Assembly: GCA_950097015.1 (NCBI GenBank)
Contig: CATNEN010000001.1
Coordinates: 16,186,501 to 16,250,500, forward strand
From: Macrostomum hystrix
Taxonomy: Eukaryota; Platyhelminthes; Macrostomidae
Length of the DNA stretch: 64,000 nucleotides
Direction of reading: 5' to 3'
Under the pieces are notes generated by a model, which worked only from the letters and a program-made list of their open reading frames with translations, ran no database searches and was not told the origin of the DNA. Position 1 is the first letter of the stretch; each line of letters opens with the position of its first letter. Shown piece after piece: positions 29,575 through 39,884 of the stretch. The translations under genes and the position numbers were made by a program.

Positions 29575-29800
29575 GAGACTCGAGTCGAGTTGGCTCTCAG
29601 CTCGGCTCGGCTCGGCTCGCTCTTGGCTCGGATTGGCTCTGTCGGATTCCGCGCGGCGCGGGCAAGTTTTCATTGGCTTGTGTCCAATAAAGCTTTGAGA
29701 AGGCGGGGACCCACCTGTGGCATATCTGCACGTATGGCTCATATATAAATAGATGATCAATCGTTGTTGAGCAATTTTATAGTTGCAACTTCTCCCACCA
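29575..29800 (+). promoter_or_regulatory. Promoter shared in sequence with the 35712 gene
   Basis: Repeated GGCTC words, GGATTGGCTCTGTCGGATTCC, CATTGGCTTGTGTCC, AAGCTTTGAGAAGGCGGGG, a TATATAAATAG box at 29742 and GATCAATCGTTGTTGAGCAA. The same order is found at 35462-35660. The region could be bidirectional given the divergent transposase. Confidence 0.7.
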
Positions 29801-29852
29801 GATCACTAAAATTCCCTCAACTAACTTCCTTCAACCTTCCTTCAACAAAAAA

Positions 29853-30305
29853 ATGAATAGCAACAGCAGCGACAGCAACAGCATCAACAGCAGCCAATGC
29901 CATGTCCATGGCCTGGATGTTCATGACGATGTCAATGAGTTCAAATTTCATTTGTTCCCGGCACAGTTCCGGGCGAACTTTCTGGCCAATGCCACCACCA
30001 AACTGGATGAGGCCATCCAGTCATGCCTCGTCGCTGCGGAAGAGATGGCGGCGACAGTGGCCTGGACGCCCGCACGGCGCCGGGCACAGGACGCGCTGAA
30101 TGAAGCGACGCGTCTTATGAAGCTGGCCATGATTCGGATGGCCAGAGCTCGCCGCATAGCGGCGGGCCTGGACCCATATGTGAGTAGTCGCTTTTGAATA
30201 TTATTATTATTAGAATATTTATTAACGCATCTGATCTGATAACCGAGCTAATAAGCTAAATGAAACTGAAACCCATCTTTTATATCGCAGCCGGGCGTCC
30301 TGTGA
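29853..30305 (+). CDS. Small two-exon gene, 113 aa, unknown
   Basis: Exon 1 (29853-30179) starts with a Ser/Asn run (MNSNSSDSNS) and ends at the donor GTGAGT after LDPY. Exon 2 (after TATATCGCAG, 30291-30305) adds four residues and TGA. The middle part is helical and basic (FRANFLANATTKLDEAIQ, TPARRRAQDALNEATRLMKLAMIRMARARR), consistent with a coiled-coil or nucleic-acid-associated protein. A TATA box lies about 110 nt upstream. It is divergent from the transposase gene and might be its accessory protein, by analogy with two-gene CACTA elements. No family recognised. Confidence 0.6.
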
Positions 30306-30391
30306 ATCGCTGCAGGGCAGCAGATCGGCCGGCTGACCGGGACCGGCTGACCAATTTAAGTGGCGATAATTGCACTTATTGACAATAATAA

Positions 30392-30606
30392 TGTCAAGAC
30401 TCAAAGGAAGCTTCTTATAGCGAATATAACGAGTGTATTTGGGTTAAAGCCGCGCGTGCGAATAAGCCGTGTAGTCACTCTTACGTTTAGCTTGGGGGGG
30501 GTAAAAGGGGTGCAACAGTTGAGGCGAAGCTTAGCTTAACGGGACCATAGACAGAAGAAGAAGAGAGAAAGCCGTTAGGGCCGGGCTGCTTTGACACTGC
30601 ACAACA
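30392..30606 (-). repeat. 3' LTR of Gypsy-1
   Basis: Plus-strand ends TGTCAAGACTC and GCACAACA. On the minus strand GGAGGGAGACA directly precedes it as a polypurine tract (30607-30617). Confidence 0.9.
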
Positions 30607-30796
30607 TGTCTCCCTCCAGTCAAATGAAACAAAACAACGAGCGCATGTGGCTATTTTTTGTGGCTATGTTAGTCTTATCGGGAGGGCAACATATCAACCG
30701 TCACAGTGTCAGGGTGTGTATCGGTCTGGCTGTCGCCGATTTCGGTCACCCCTGCGCGGAACTTGATCTGCCACCGGAGCCGGTGGTGTCGGGGTT

Positions 30797-31537
30797 TCAT
30801 TGGGAGGCATGTCTGCCGGCGGCTCGACTTTCGTCCTCGTCGTCCTCAGAAGTGCGTGAGAGCATCGGGGCAATCTGATTGTTGCTTGCCAGACGCAGTT
30901 TGTCGTCCGTCAGCAACCAGGATGTGTTGCGCCCTTGGGTCATGAGGAACTCTGCGCCTCGGGACGGGGTGTGGTCGGTGGCCTTGTATACGACCTGGTC
31001 ACCTTGTTGGAAAGCCGAGACAACAGGTACGCGAAGTCGTCGACCGAACACGAGCTCAGCCGGTGTCTTTGACCTTGCACCTGACGAGTTGCGGTGGTGA
31101 AGCAGAACCTTCTGCAAAAACGCAATGAAGTCAGAGTGGGTCAGTCTCTGTGTCCAGGCCTGCAGGGCCCTCTTGACAGTTTGGACTGCTCGCTCGGCCG
31201 CACCATTAGATTGTGGCGAGTAGGGAGGGGTTTCCATCTTTCGGGCGCCGTTGGCATGCAGCCAGGACAGCAGGGCATCAGACGTGAATTCCGGTCCGTT
31301 GTCGGAGACCACCACCTCTGGGACTCCAAATCTCGTGAATACAGTACGTAACGAGCAAATAACCCTGTCTGCCGTCCTGTCGCGGGATGGAAAGGCTTCA
31401 ATCCATCCGGAATAGGAATCCACTACAATGAGAATGTTGCCCACCTCGGGCACGAAGGCCCAGTCCATGTGGATGCGCTGAAATGGAGCATCAGCAGGTG
31501 GCCAAGCATCTCGGGACTTCTGCAGTCGGGGCCGCAT
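30797..31537 (-). pseudogene. pol: Gypsy-1 integrase core and C-terminus (frameshifted)
   Basis: Contains the DDE catalytic core: HMDWAF, VVSDNGPEF and SNGAAERAVQTVKRAL. A C-terminal domain includes GDQVVYKATDH. It continues the polyprotein that ends at 31423 but in another frame. The two frames agree up to the last Cys of the HHCC finger (about 31537). No canonical slippery heptamer is present there, so a one-base loss in this copy is more likely than programmed shifting. Confidence 0.85.
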
Positions 31538-34479
31538 GCAGCACACTGCCGCACGAATCGTTCCACGTCGCGCTGCATGCCGGGCCACCAGCAGGACAGC
31601 TCCAGGAGGTGGTAGCTGGCAGAAGTACCGCTATGAGTGTCGTGAATCGCATCGAAGGCCTCTTTCCGGAGACGCGGAGGTATGAATGCGCGCCGGTGCA
31701 TGTAGAGGAGGCCGTTCTCGATTGTTAGAGCTGCTGCGTTTCTCTTGAAAGCGGCCTCTGCTTGTGTGCAGTTATGCCAGTCGCCATTGCGTACGCGACG
31801 TATGATGCGCTGTAGCAGTGGATCAGAATCAAGTTCGCTAGCGATCCGTCGAGGATTGATAGTAGGGGATTCAAAGGCAACTGAGTTGATTGCCTCGAAT
31901 GCGTCGGCCGGGTCTTGACTGTCATTATCAAACGGCAGACGAGAAAGCGCATCGGCATGCGGAATGCGCGATCCGGGAACGTAGACCACGCTAAAGTCAA
32001 ATTGCATCAGGTAAAGGGCCCAGCGACTGATTCTTGCCGATGAACTCATTGGTATGCTGCCACCGAAAAGCCGTAGAAGAGGCTGATGATCCGTCTGTAC
32101 CGTAAATCGTCGGCCTTGGAGGTAGTGTTTCAGGCGACAGACGGCCCAGAAGATGGCGAGTGCTTCCCGTTCAATGTTGGAATAGTTAGTCTCGGCCTTG
32201 GACAGTGTCCTAGAGATAAAGATTACAGGGCGTCCTTCCTGGGTAACAACGCCTGCCAACGCTCCTTTAGAGGCATCTGTTGTGAGGGTCACCTCCTTCT
32301 CCAGGCTGTACGGTTGTACTATTGGTCGTGATGAGATCTCCTTCTTGAGATTCTCGAAAGCGCGAGCACATGCTTCAGACCAGACAAACGGCGTGGATGC
32401 CTTGCGCAGTTCGTTCAATGGGGCGACCTTGGCGGAATAGTCAGGAATCAAGCGGCCGAAGAAATTCACCAGACCGAGAAATTGCTCGATCTCCTTCTTG
32501 GTCTTCGGTGTCGAGATGTGGCGAACTTTGTCCACGAGCTTATCATCGGGCCGAATTCCAGCGGCAGAAATTTCGAATCCAAGGAATGAAATCGAATCGC
32601 AAATGCCTGTACATTTGTCTTCATTGACCGTTACCTTTTTTTCGGCCAGGCGCGTTTTGACTGCTTTCAGACGCTTCTGGAGTGCTTCAACGTTCTCAGC
32701 ATAGACCATGATGTCGTCTTGATAGATCAGTAGTCCCTTCAAGTCGGAGAGGATGCTCTCCATTGTGCGTTGAAAAATGAATGAAGCGTTTTTCATGCCC
32801 ATCTGAAGGCGTTTGACGCGGTATAGGCCTCGCGAGGTATTGATGATAGAGATGCCTTGGGCGGATTCGTCCAGCTCGATCTGCCAGTAAGCCGACCTCA
32901 GATCAATCTTGGCAAACTTCTTGGCATTCTTTAACTTGCCAAAGAGGTGCTCGATGCTTGGAATAGGGTATGACTCTGGCTTTATTTTGTCGTTCACATG
33001 GACCTTGTAATCGGCGCACATGCGCAACGTCCCGTCCTTCTTCTTGATCCAGACGACCGGAGAAGCGTTGCTCACAGGACCCTCCACAGGCTCGATGATG
33101 CCAAGCTGCTGCAGCCGGTCCAACTCTGCGTTGACTTGCTTCTCTAGTGCGATTGGAACCGGACGAGCACGGCAGAACTGGGATCGAGCGCCTTCAACCA
33201 GCTCCATCTGTGCCTTGATGCCCTTGATGGTGGGCAGCGTTGTAGCTGCAACTGTGGGGCTCGGAGCTTGAGAGTTGGTGTGAAAGAGAGAGTCGGAATC
33301 TAAAAGATCACGGCCAAGGAGGCCGAACGGCTTCAAAGACGAAACCACGACGAATTCGGCGGGGTGTAACCTACCCCGCATCTCGACGGTAGAGCACAGC
33401 TTGCCGAGAGTCTTTAGGGTGTGGCCGTCGTAGGCCTCGAGGCGTCGGTGACTCTTTTGCAGTGGGGGCCTGCCCAGAGACTCCCAGATTGTGCTAGAAA
33501 GCACGGAGACGGATGCACCGGTATCCACTTGCATTGGTACCTTGGCGCCGTCTACAAGAAGTGTCTCAGATGCAACTTCGATTGCGTTGACCAGATCAAC
33601 GTCCATAAGATGCAGGATCTTCGAGGGCTCGGGCGTCATCGATGCATCGGATGGAACATCCGCGTGATGTACGGATTTGCTAGTCAGAGCAGAGCGGCAT
33701 ACGGCAGCAAAGTGGTTGCGCTTGGAGCACTTGGAACAGGTCTTGCCATATGCCGGGCACTTGCCTGCGTGATGGGATCCGCCACAGTACTTGCAGCCCT
33801 CGATGCGCTGACCATTGGAAGTTGGCCGTCCACCTTTGGAGTAGTGCACCGATTCGTCAGTGGCCGCATTATGTTGGGCTGGCGGCGACAATGGGCCAGC
33901 CGGGCCTACCGGGGGCAACGAGTTACAGGTTTGAACAAACGTGTTGATCTGTTCACAACTTCGAATGAGGTCAACAATCTCCGAGATTGTCTGATCCTTG
34001 GTTTGCATTGCACCGAGAATGCGCCGTTGATGCTCAGGGTTGTACAGTCCAGAAATGAGAGTAAGCCGCACCAGCTCCTCTGCGGGACTGGCGCAGTCCT
34101 TCAGAGAGTCAAAGGCGCAGTGCGTTGCTGCTTTCCTCAGGCGAGCTAAATAGTCTGCTATCGGCTCAGCAGCTTTCTGACGAATTGAGAAAAAGTCGGT
34201 TCTTTCGGCGACAATGAGGCGCTTCTGAGGTTGTAAGTAGGACACCAGGGCTGTCTCGATCTCTTGGAAGGTCAGCTTGTCGATCTCCTTCGGAGCGACG
34301 AGATGAGTCAGCTTCTCCAAAGCAGGCAGTCCGCAGGATGCCAAAAAATTGTCTGCGACTTGTCGGGATTCGGTCGAGTCGGTCCACTTCTTGGCGCGGG
34401 CCAGAGCATTGAAGGCCTTGAGCCACATCAGTGCACGGTCGGCATCGCCGAGAAAAAGGTCACCAAGCCGCGACGCCAT
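31423..34479 (-). CDS. gag-pol: Gypsy-1 Gag-Pol polyprotein
   Basis: Starts at the ATG 34479, whose A is the first base after the 5' LTR. Order: Gag; zinc knuckles (CKYCGGSHHAGKCPAYG and CSKCSKRNHFAAVC); protease (QVDTGASVSVLS); reverse transcriptase with YQDDIMVY as catalytic box; RNase H (TTDASKGALAGVV, with a later TDHQPLL); and the integrase HHCC finger (HDTHSGTSASYHLL ... CAAC). It then runs into about 30 out-of-frame residues. Gag and Pol are one frame, with no need for frameshifting. The YQDD box is less usual than YVDD/YIDD. This copy cannot make full integrase. Confidence 0.9.
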   Translation of the reverse strand: MASRLGDLFLGDADRALMWLKAFNALARAKKWTDSTESRQVADNFLASCGLPALEKLTHLVAPKEIDKLTFQEIETALVSYLQPQKRLIVAERTDFFSIRQKAAEPIADYLARLRKAATHCAFDSLKDCASPAEELVRLTLISGLYNPEHQRRILGAMQTKDQTISEIVDLIRSCEQINTFVQTCNSLPPVGPAGPLSPPAQHNAATDESVHYSKGGRPTSNGQRIEGCKYCGGSHHAGKCPAYGKTCSKCSKRNHFAAVCRSALTSKSVHHADVPSDASMTPEPSKILHLMDVDLVNAIEVASETLLVDGAKVPMQVDTGASVSVLSSTIWESLGRPPLQKSHRRLEAYDGHTLKTLGKLCSTVEMRGRLHPAEFVVVSSLKPFGLLGRDLLDSDSLFHTNSQAPSPTVAATTLPTIKGIKAQMELVEGARSQFCRARPVPIALEKQVNAELDRLQQLGIIEPVEGPVSNASPVVWIKKKDGTLRMCADYKVHVNDKIKPESYPIPSIEHLFGKLKNAKKFAKIDLRSAYWQIELDESAQGISIINTSRGLYRVKRLQMGMKNASFIFQRTMESILSDLKGLLIYQDDIMVYAENVEALQKRLKAVKTRLAEKKVTVNEDKCTGICDSISFLGFEISAAGIRPDDKLVDKVRHISTPKTKKEIEQFLGLVNFFGRLIPDYSAKVAPLNELRKASTPFVWSEACARAFENLKKEISSRPIVQPYSLEKEVTLTTDASKGALAGVVTQEGRPVIFISRTLSKAETNYSNIEREALAIFWAVCRLKHYLQGRRFTVQTDHQPLLRLFGGSIPMSSSARISRWALYLMQFDFSVVYVPGSRIPHADALSRLPFDNDSQDPADAFEAINSVAFESPTINPRRIASELDSDPLLQRIIRRVRNGDWHNCTQAEAAFKRNAAALTIENGLLYMHRRAFIPPRLRKEAFDAIHDTHSGTSASYHLLELSCWWPGMQRDVERFVRQCAACGPDCRSPEMLGHLLMLHFSASTWTGPSCPRWATFSL

Positions 34480-34693
34480 TGTCAAGACTCAAAGGAAGCT
34501 TCTTATAGCGAATATAACGAGTGTATTTGAGTTAAAGCCGCGCGTGCGAATAAGCCGTGTAGTCACTCTTACGTTTAGCTTGGGGGGGTAAAAGGGGTGC
34601 AACAGTTGAGGCGAAGCTTAGCTTAACGGGACCATAGACAGAAGAAGAAGAGAGAAAGCCGTTAGGGCCGGGCTGCTTTGACACTGCACAACA
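34480..34693 (-). repeat. 5' LTR of Gypsy-1
   Basis: Minus strand TGTTGTGCAGTG ... GTCTTGACA. The next bases are ATGGCGTCGCGGC, so the primer-binding site (TGGCGTCGCGGC) starts one base in and overlaps the gag start codon. Confidence 0.9.
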
Positions 34694-35461
34694 ATTAATT
34701 TATAAATAACTGTATTAATGTTGTGTTCAATATTTATGCACAAATACGCACGCGCACATTTTTAAATAAATAAATGTTTAAAAAATACACATTTACACAA
34801 AAAATACACAAGCCATAATTTTTCATCGCCGTCTTCAATTTTTTGTGTGCCACTGGCACTGGTTGGTTGGATTTCCGTATAGTTGTTGACTTGACAATAA
34901 GGAATAATATTGTATATATACAATACATAGTATTAGTATGTATGTGAAACCTTATTGAGAAATCAAAGGACATCAGGACAATTAAATAGTCTGAATCAGG
35001 ACAGTCTGAATCGGAATCATAGTTCTTAATCATAGTCGTACAAATCGTGTATATGAGAGACGGTTACAAGACAGCATACATTGTTGATAACGCATTCCTA
35101 ATTATTTAGCTATTTAGTTAAAAAAAACACATGAAAGAAATTAATTCTGTTGTCAGCCGCTGTAGGCTCAGCATATACATAGTAGGCGTGTCTAGCAATT
35201 CTAGTAATCATGAGTTCTGAGTTCTGACCGGCAGATTGTAATGATATCATTGCAACGATTGCTAGATAAGCTAGACTATCATGCATATTGTAATATTTGC
35301 ATCGCAACGGAAAAAAAGAATCACCATCAACGCTAGTAGATGGTGATCAACGATATTAAACGCAAACTACAGTAAATACCCGGTAAATTACAGATACTTA
35401 AGGTAAGTAAATTACAATAAATTCAATTACTACAAAAGCTAGTTTGCCTTTGTCGAGTCAG
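34694..35461. other. Diverged repeat of transposase intron/exon sequence
   Basis: 34840-35040 resembles 27595-28030 (GGTTGGTTGGATTTCCGTATAGTTGTTG, AGTCTGAATCGGAATCA), and 35400-35460 resembles 29510-29580. This suggests an old tandem copy of the transposase-plus-promoter unit with most coding sequence lost. No intact gene. Confidence 0.5.
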
Positions 35462-35660
35462 CCGTTCGAGCCGTTCGCTATTGGCTCAGCTCGCTCTAAC
35501 CGGATTGGCTCTGTCGGATTCCGCGCTTTTGCATTGGCTCTTGTCCAGTAAAGCTTTGAGAAGGCGGGGTCCCAACGGAGCATATCTGCACGTACGTAGC
35601 TCGTATATGAATAGTTGATCAATCTTTGTTGAGCAACTTTATAGTCTCTAGAAAATTTCT
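35462..35660 (+). promoter_or_regulatory. Promoter of the 35712 gene, paralogous to 29575-29800
   Basis: GGATTGGCTCTGTCGGATTCC, TTGCATTGGCTCTTGTCC, AAGCTTTGAGAAGGCGGGG, TATATGAATAG at 35604 and GATCAATCTTTGTTGAGCAA. Spacing of the TATA-like box to the ATG (about 108 nt) matches the other gene. Confidence 0.7.
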
Positions 35661-35711
35661 AGCTACTTAGTCACTCAAATTCTTATATTGAAGCTATTAT
35701 AAAAGCTTAAA

Positions 35712-37316
35712 ATGCAGTCCAATCGCTATATTGTATTTTTCTCTAATGATGGTGAAATTTTAGAAGTAGATGAGACAGAGATTATGCTTGGTGAATACCA
35801 GGATTTTGACTGGGCCAGCATGGAGCCTTCGGAACTGTACTCAGCTACGAGAATTGAGGTGAGGGCAGAGTACAGTGGCGAATGGTATGACGCCGTTCTC
35901 CTCCAGGTGGTCACTGACCCAGAAGTGGACAGCACGCCAACCGTCCTTCACCTGCGGAGAATGCGCACCATCAAGAAGAAAAGTGTGGACTCGCTTCTGA
36001 AGGCCGTTTGTCGGGTGAATGCCGGGCGCCACCGAAGCCGATTGGGAGCCATTCAGGTAGGACACTACAACTTTTACTATAACAGATAGTCTGTTAATAA
36101 ACAGCAGACATTTTTATTAATTATCCAAGTAGACTCACTGCTTAAACCATTCACAGATCAAAGCCGCACTCATTCATTTGCTCACAGACTCACTGATTTC
36201 TGTGATTCATTTACAGACGCTCTCATTTATTCATTTACTGACTCTGGTTCATTCTCGAACAGACTTTATCCACACAAATTGAGTTTTTCAATAAGCAGAA
36301 TAGCTGCCTGTGATGGCCTGGGCTGCAGACCCTCAGTCTGCACGCCTGGCCGGGAACTTTGACTGCACAAAACTAACTGTGTCCTGTCTGCTTGCACTCA
36401 GCGTGGGGGCCACTGACTCATGGGCGCTGTACGCTTCACAACTCACTGCGCACCGAGTTTCCCGTTGTACTTTCACATGCCTTCCCCTGCGCTTGTTGTA
36501 GCCTGCTTTGTCATGGGCCCAGAGCCCTCAAATATAATGTTGAGCCTGACTGGTTGGGCTCCACACACTCTTCTGTTCCTCCTTTTCTGGATCTGCTCCC
36601 AGTGAGAGCCGAGACACTTGAAATTGGAGCTCGTTTTGACTTCTAACACAAGTCATTACACTGCCTATCATCACATTTCCTTCTAAAATTAAAACAGAAC
36701 ATTACTACCTCGGAGAGCGAGAGGGAAGCTTCCGAGGCCATAAATCAGAGGAATGTGGGCTCCAAAGCAGCTCCTCTGCCTGATCGACCGCAGCTACAGA
36801 GATTAAGCAGCACCGCGACACTGATCCCATCCCCATCCACACCTCAAAGACTGATGGAGGACCAGGAGAACCACCTGCATTCAACCAGCGCCATGGAATC
36901 TCCGATTGTTGATGGTAAGAGTTTATTAGACTATACACTAAATTGTTTCACTCATCCAATCCATCCATGCATACACGTATTCAAAAACTCACGGATTCAT
37001 ATAAATTCGCAGACTCACTGATCCATTCGCGAAAACTCATTGATTTATTGATTCACAGACTCACTGGTTCATTCATTCACAATTCAATGTTCAATTCACT
37101 CACAGACTCACTGTTCAATTCATTCACAGACTTACTCAATCAATTACTAGCAGATTTACAAACAGTGATTCAAAGTCTAATTTATTTTCCCCACTACTCT
37201 GCTTACAGGTCATGACAATGCCACTACTGTGCCAAAATTGTCGGGGCCATCGGCATCAGACATTCAGCGTTCACCGAGCAGGCTGAGCAGCTCGGTCCAT
37301 CAGGAAGTAGCTGATG
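35712..37316 (+). CDS. Multi-exon gene of unknown function, 3' end not found
   Basis: Exon 1: 35712-36056 (ends GCCATTCAG before GTAGGA). Exon 2: 36698-36914 (after AAAACAG, donor GTAAGA). Exon 3: 37209-37316 (after TTACAG, donor GTAAGG). Phases match (0, then 1, 1). Exon 1 has EILEVDETEIMLGEYQDFDW, then VRAEYSGEWYDAVLLQV, which resembles a Tudor/Agenet-like strand pattern, and a basic RRMRTIKKK. Later exons are Ser/Pro-rich and end in similar VDG/ADG junctions. The next intron holds a mariner and then Gypsy-2, so the gene is probably broken. It is possibly cargo of Y2. The Tudor-like comparison is weak. Confidence 0.55.
36120..37200 (+). repeat. Degenerate intronic repeat CACAGACTCACTGATTCATT
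   Basis: Introns 1, 2 and the start of intron 3 of the 35712 gene contain many degenerate copies (36150-36260, 36940-37170, 37345-37400). Exons between them do not. It is probably a slowly decaying intronic minisatellite. Confidence 0.65.
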
Positions 37317-37408
37317 GTAAGGTTTCGAAATAATATTTCTGCATTCGCTCATTTGTAGACTCGCTATTGGATCATTGAGACTCACTGATCCATTCACAAT
37401 ATTACGTA

Positions 37409-38779
37409 GGGTGTCCCAGAAATAGCGGGAAAAATCGATGTACAGGCAAACTGGTGAAACATAGTTTATTGAAACTCACGTCACTGATAAATAAACATTC
37501 AGCAGTTCTAACGCTTTTTAAATTAAGTAAATATGTCAATTCATTAAAAAGTTATGGCTAAAATTAAAACAAGGGGTAAGGGGTAGAGTTACACCAAGTC
37601 AAGGCCAGCGGAATCGGTCACGCAGCATCGCCATCGCCGTCGACTGACGACTTTTCGACGAAGTCCCCCTTAGCTCGCAGCACTTAGTCCATCGCGTGAG
37701 AAGCGCATTGATGGCATCTGCATAAGCTCGACGCGGAATTTCGTGCAGCAGAACCAGCCTGACTTCACCTTCCAAGTTGTCGCGATGGTCAAAGATGCGC
37801 CCCCGCAGGTGCTTCTTTAACTGAGGGAAAATTGCGTAGTCGCAAGGAGCCAAGTCTGGTGAGTAGGGCGGGTGCGCAAGCAGATCAAAATTGAGTTCGT
37901 TGATACGATCAAGCGTTTTCTTGGCCGTGTGAGGTCGAGCGTTGTCGTGCAACAGGAGGTGAGGCTTCATCGCAGTCCTGCGCTTGTTGCGGATGTCCGA
38001 TTTCAGCTTAGTCAGCGTCTCCGTGTACCGGTCCGAGTTAACCGTGCTGTTAGGCTCAAGGAAGTCGATGGTCAGGGGACCTTCTTGATCGAAGAAAAGG
38101 GTCAGCATGATCTTCTTGCAGTGCTGGTCTCGCTTCGCCTTCACAGGTGGATATGAACCCTTCAACGCCCACACCTTGCTTTCCTGCTTGGTCTCAGGGT
38201 CAAAGTGCGGTATCCAGGTTTCATCGCCGGTCACCAGATAGGGTGGAAACTCTCCCATCCACCAGCATCACGCACCAGCTCAAGATTCTCCCTGCAGGAC
38301 TTCATTCTTACAGTTTTCATTTCTTCTGTCAACAAACGGGGCACCCATCTCGCCGTCAGTTTCACCATACCAAGATCCACAGACAAGATCCGATGAATTG
38401 AAGTTTTTGGACTTCCCAGTCGATCCGCCAACTCTCTTGCAGTCAAACGGGGATTTGCCTGTACGATTTCCTTCACCATTTGAATCAGTGCCTTTGTTGA
38501 TGGAGAGATCGGACGGCCACGGTTGGCTGTGTCATCGGCAACGTCTGTTCGCCCATGACTGAACTCTTCAAGCCAGCGATAGACAGCACTCTTCGAGATG
38601 GCACTCACTCCGTAGATTTCAGTCAGCTGGCTTACAATTTCACTGCCTCGCTTGCCCAATTTCCATTGGGAGTACACGAACTGGCGCTGACCTTCTTTGG
38701 ACGAAACGTTAAACATTGAACGATTGAACAAGGGAAAATGAAAAAAATCCAAACTCAACAGCGGCGTCTTGTCGAGCAC
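37409..38779 (-). mobile_element. Mariner element, 5' end missing
   Basis: The left end GGGTGTCCCAGAAATAGCGGG follows TA at 37407-37408. No matching inverted end is found upstream of the transposase start, so one terminus is deleted. It lies in intron 3 of the 35712 gene. Confidence 0.8.
37599..38725 (-). pseudogene. Mariner transposase, one frameshift
   Basis: The N-terminal piece has two helix-turn-helix regions (SKSAVYRWLEEF, SPKTSIHRIL) and the linker of the family. The catalytic piece has VTGDETWI, LLHDNARPHTA and PPYSPDLAPCDY, with 34 residues between the second and third Asp, the DD34D signature of mariner. The frame changes near 38245, between the linker and the first catalytic Asp. 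The ATG used is that of MFNVSSKEGQ (about 38716). The copy is inactive as it stands. Confidence 0.9.
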
Positions 38780-39178
38780 AAAATGTCGATATTCGCGATG
38801 TCGATCGTGCTTGCTGTCGTTAGTGCCACGGGTATTTCTTGCGTCAGCTTCTGCATATTTTGATTCTGGTGCTCACGCTTCTCTGCTCGTCTGTTGCCTT
38901 TTTCTGCTTCTGTTCACTGATGCTTCTGCTCATTTTCTTCTGTCGCAAAAATTTTGTCTAAGGACAAAATTTTGTAGTTTTTGTGAGGTATAAAAATTAT
39001 TCGTCTTCCTTTCTATTATTTTCCTACATGCTTTAGAAACGCGCTTCGTTATTTACGTAGAGTATAGTAAGTATAGTACACAATGATATTTCTTGCTATG
39101 TATTCAAATTAGTATTTTTTACCCCATGTCTATGCTGCCTGTTGTGCGTTGTGTTACTGCAAAGGCATTTTATACTTT
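38780..39178. other. Spacer with an 11-bp perfect inverted repeat
   Basis: AAAATTTTGTC-TAAG-GACAAAATTTT at about 38948-38973. No gene seen. CTTT at 39175-39178 is the left target duplication of Gypsy-2. Confidence 0.5.
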
Positions 39179-39821
39179 TGATGTGCTGTAGACTGCTGAG
39201 CAGCCTCCAGGCAATCTGAGAGTCAGGCTGTTCTAGGTCTGTGGGAGGGCTAGGGTTGGTAGTTAGTGTTCCCCGTGCACTGTCACTTCCGCTCGCCACC
39301 CCCCCTTCCGCTGTCTCTCTCTTTCCAGCTCTGTCTGCGCACTGAGTCATATTGCACACCATGGTGCAATCGCTTAAGTTCGGAAGAAGACTGGCATAAC
39401 ATCGCTCAAATGCTCCTACTATGAGTAGAGCACAGTCCGACGAATCCTTGAGAGGGTGTTAGTGCCATGGTAAACACAACTTCTGTACGAATATGCACGT
39501 TTCTTGTCTCCAGTCTTCATGCCGTTTAGCGACACTTCAGCTTTGCTTCGGTTCGCTTTCTTCTTGCATCTTATTGGCAAACAAACCGTATACTGCGTTT
39601 AGAAGCAGAGTATACCGGGTGTTTCAGAGCAAGGTCAGATAAGTTAATTATAGGCTAACTTAGAGCAATCCGAGGAAACTAGGTAATCTAGCCTGACTAC
39701 CGGATTGTTCCTCTGCCAGGAAGCATCTGCGTTGAGGCCGGTATAAAAATCTCTCTCGGAATCTAGTTCCTGTCTTGGTTATTTTACCAATTGTGTGTGC
39801 CACGCTACCACAGGTACAACA
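39179..39821 (+). repeat. 5' LTR of Gypsy-2 (643 bp)
   Basis: Starts TGATGTGCTG, ends GGTACAACA. A TATAAAAA box lies at about 39741 (GGCCGGTATAAAAATCTC), placing the transcript start near 39770. It includes TTTAGAAGCAGAGTATACCGGG upstream. Confidence 0.93.
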
Positions 39822-39822
39822 T

Positions 39823-39840
39823 TGGTGGCAAAGCGGTGTG
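39823..39840 (+). other. Primer-binding site of Gypsy-2
   Basis: TGGTGGCAAAGCGGTGTG starts one base after the LTR. The first eight bases equal those of element A. Confidence 0.7.
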
Positions 39841-39884
39841 ATTCGAGTTAGCCTTTTTACTCATTCACTGCGGAAACGAACGCC

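Larger units (their letters stand above)
30392..34693 (-). mobile_element. Gypsy-1: Ty3/gypsy LTR retrotransposon
   Basis: Flanked by LTRs of 215 and 214 bp that differ by one substitution and one G in a run, so insertion is recent. Flanks AATAA (30387-30391) and ATTAA (34694-34698) are a weak 5-bp duplication with one mismatch. It carries one gag-pol frame followed by the rest of integrase in another frame. It is inserted in the 3' region of the small gene at 29853. Confidence 0.92.

Noticed and set aside
31530-31540. Programmed frameshift in Gypsy-1 integrase
   Set aside because: No X XXY YYZ heptamer lies in the right phase, and the break is between the zinc finger and catalytic core, where programmed shifts are not expected. 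A one-base deletion is simpler.
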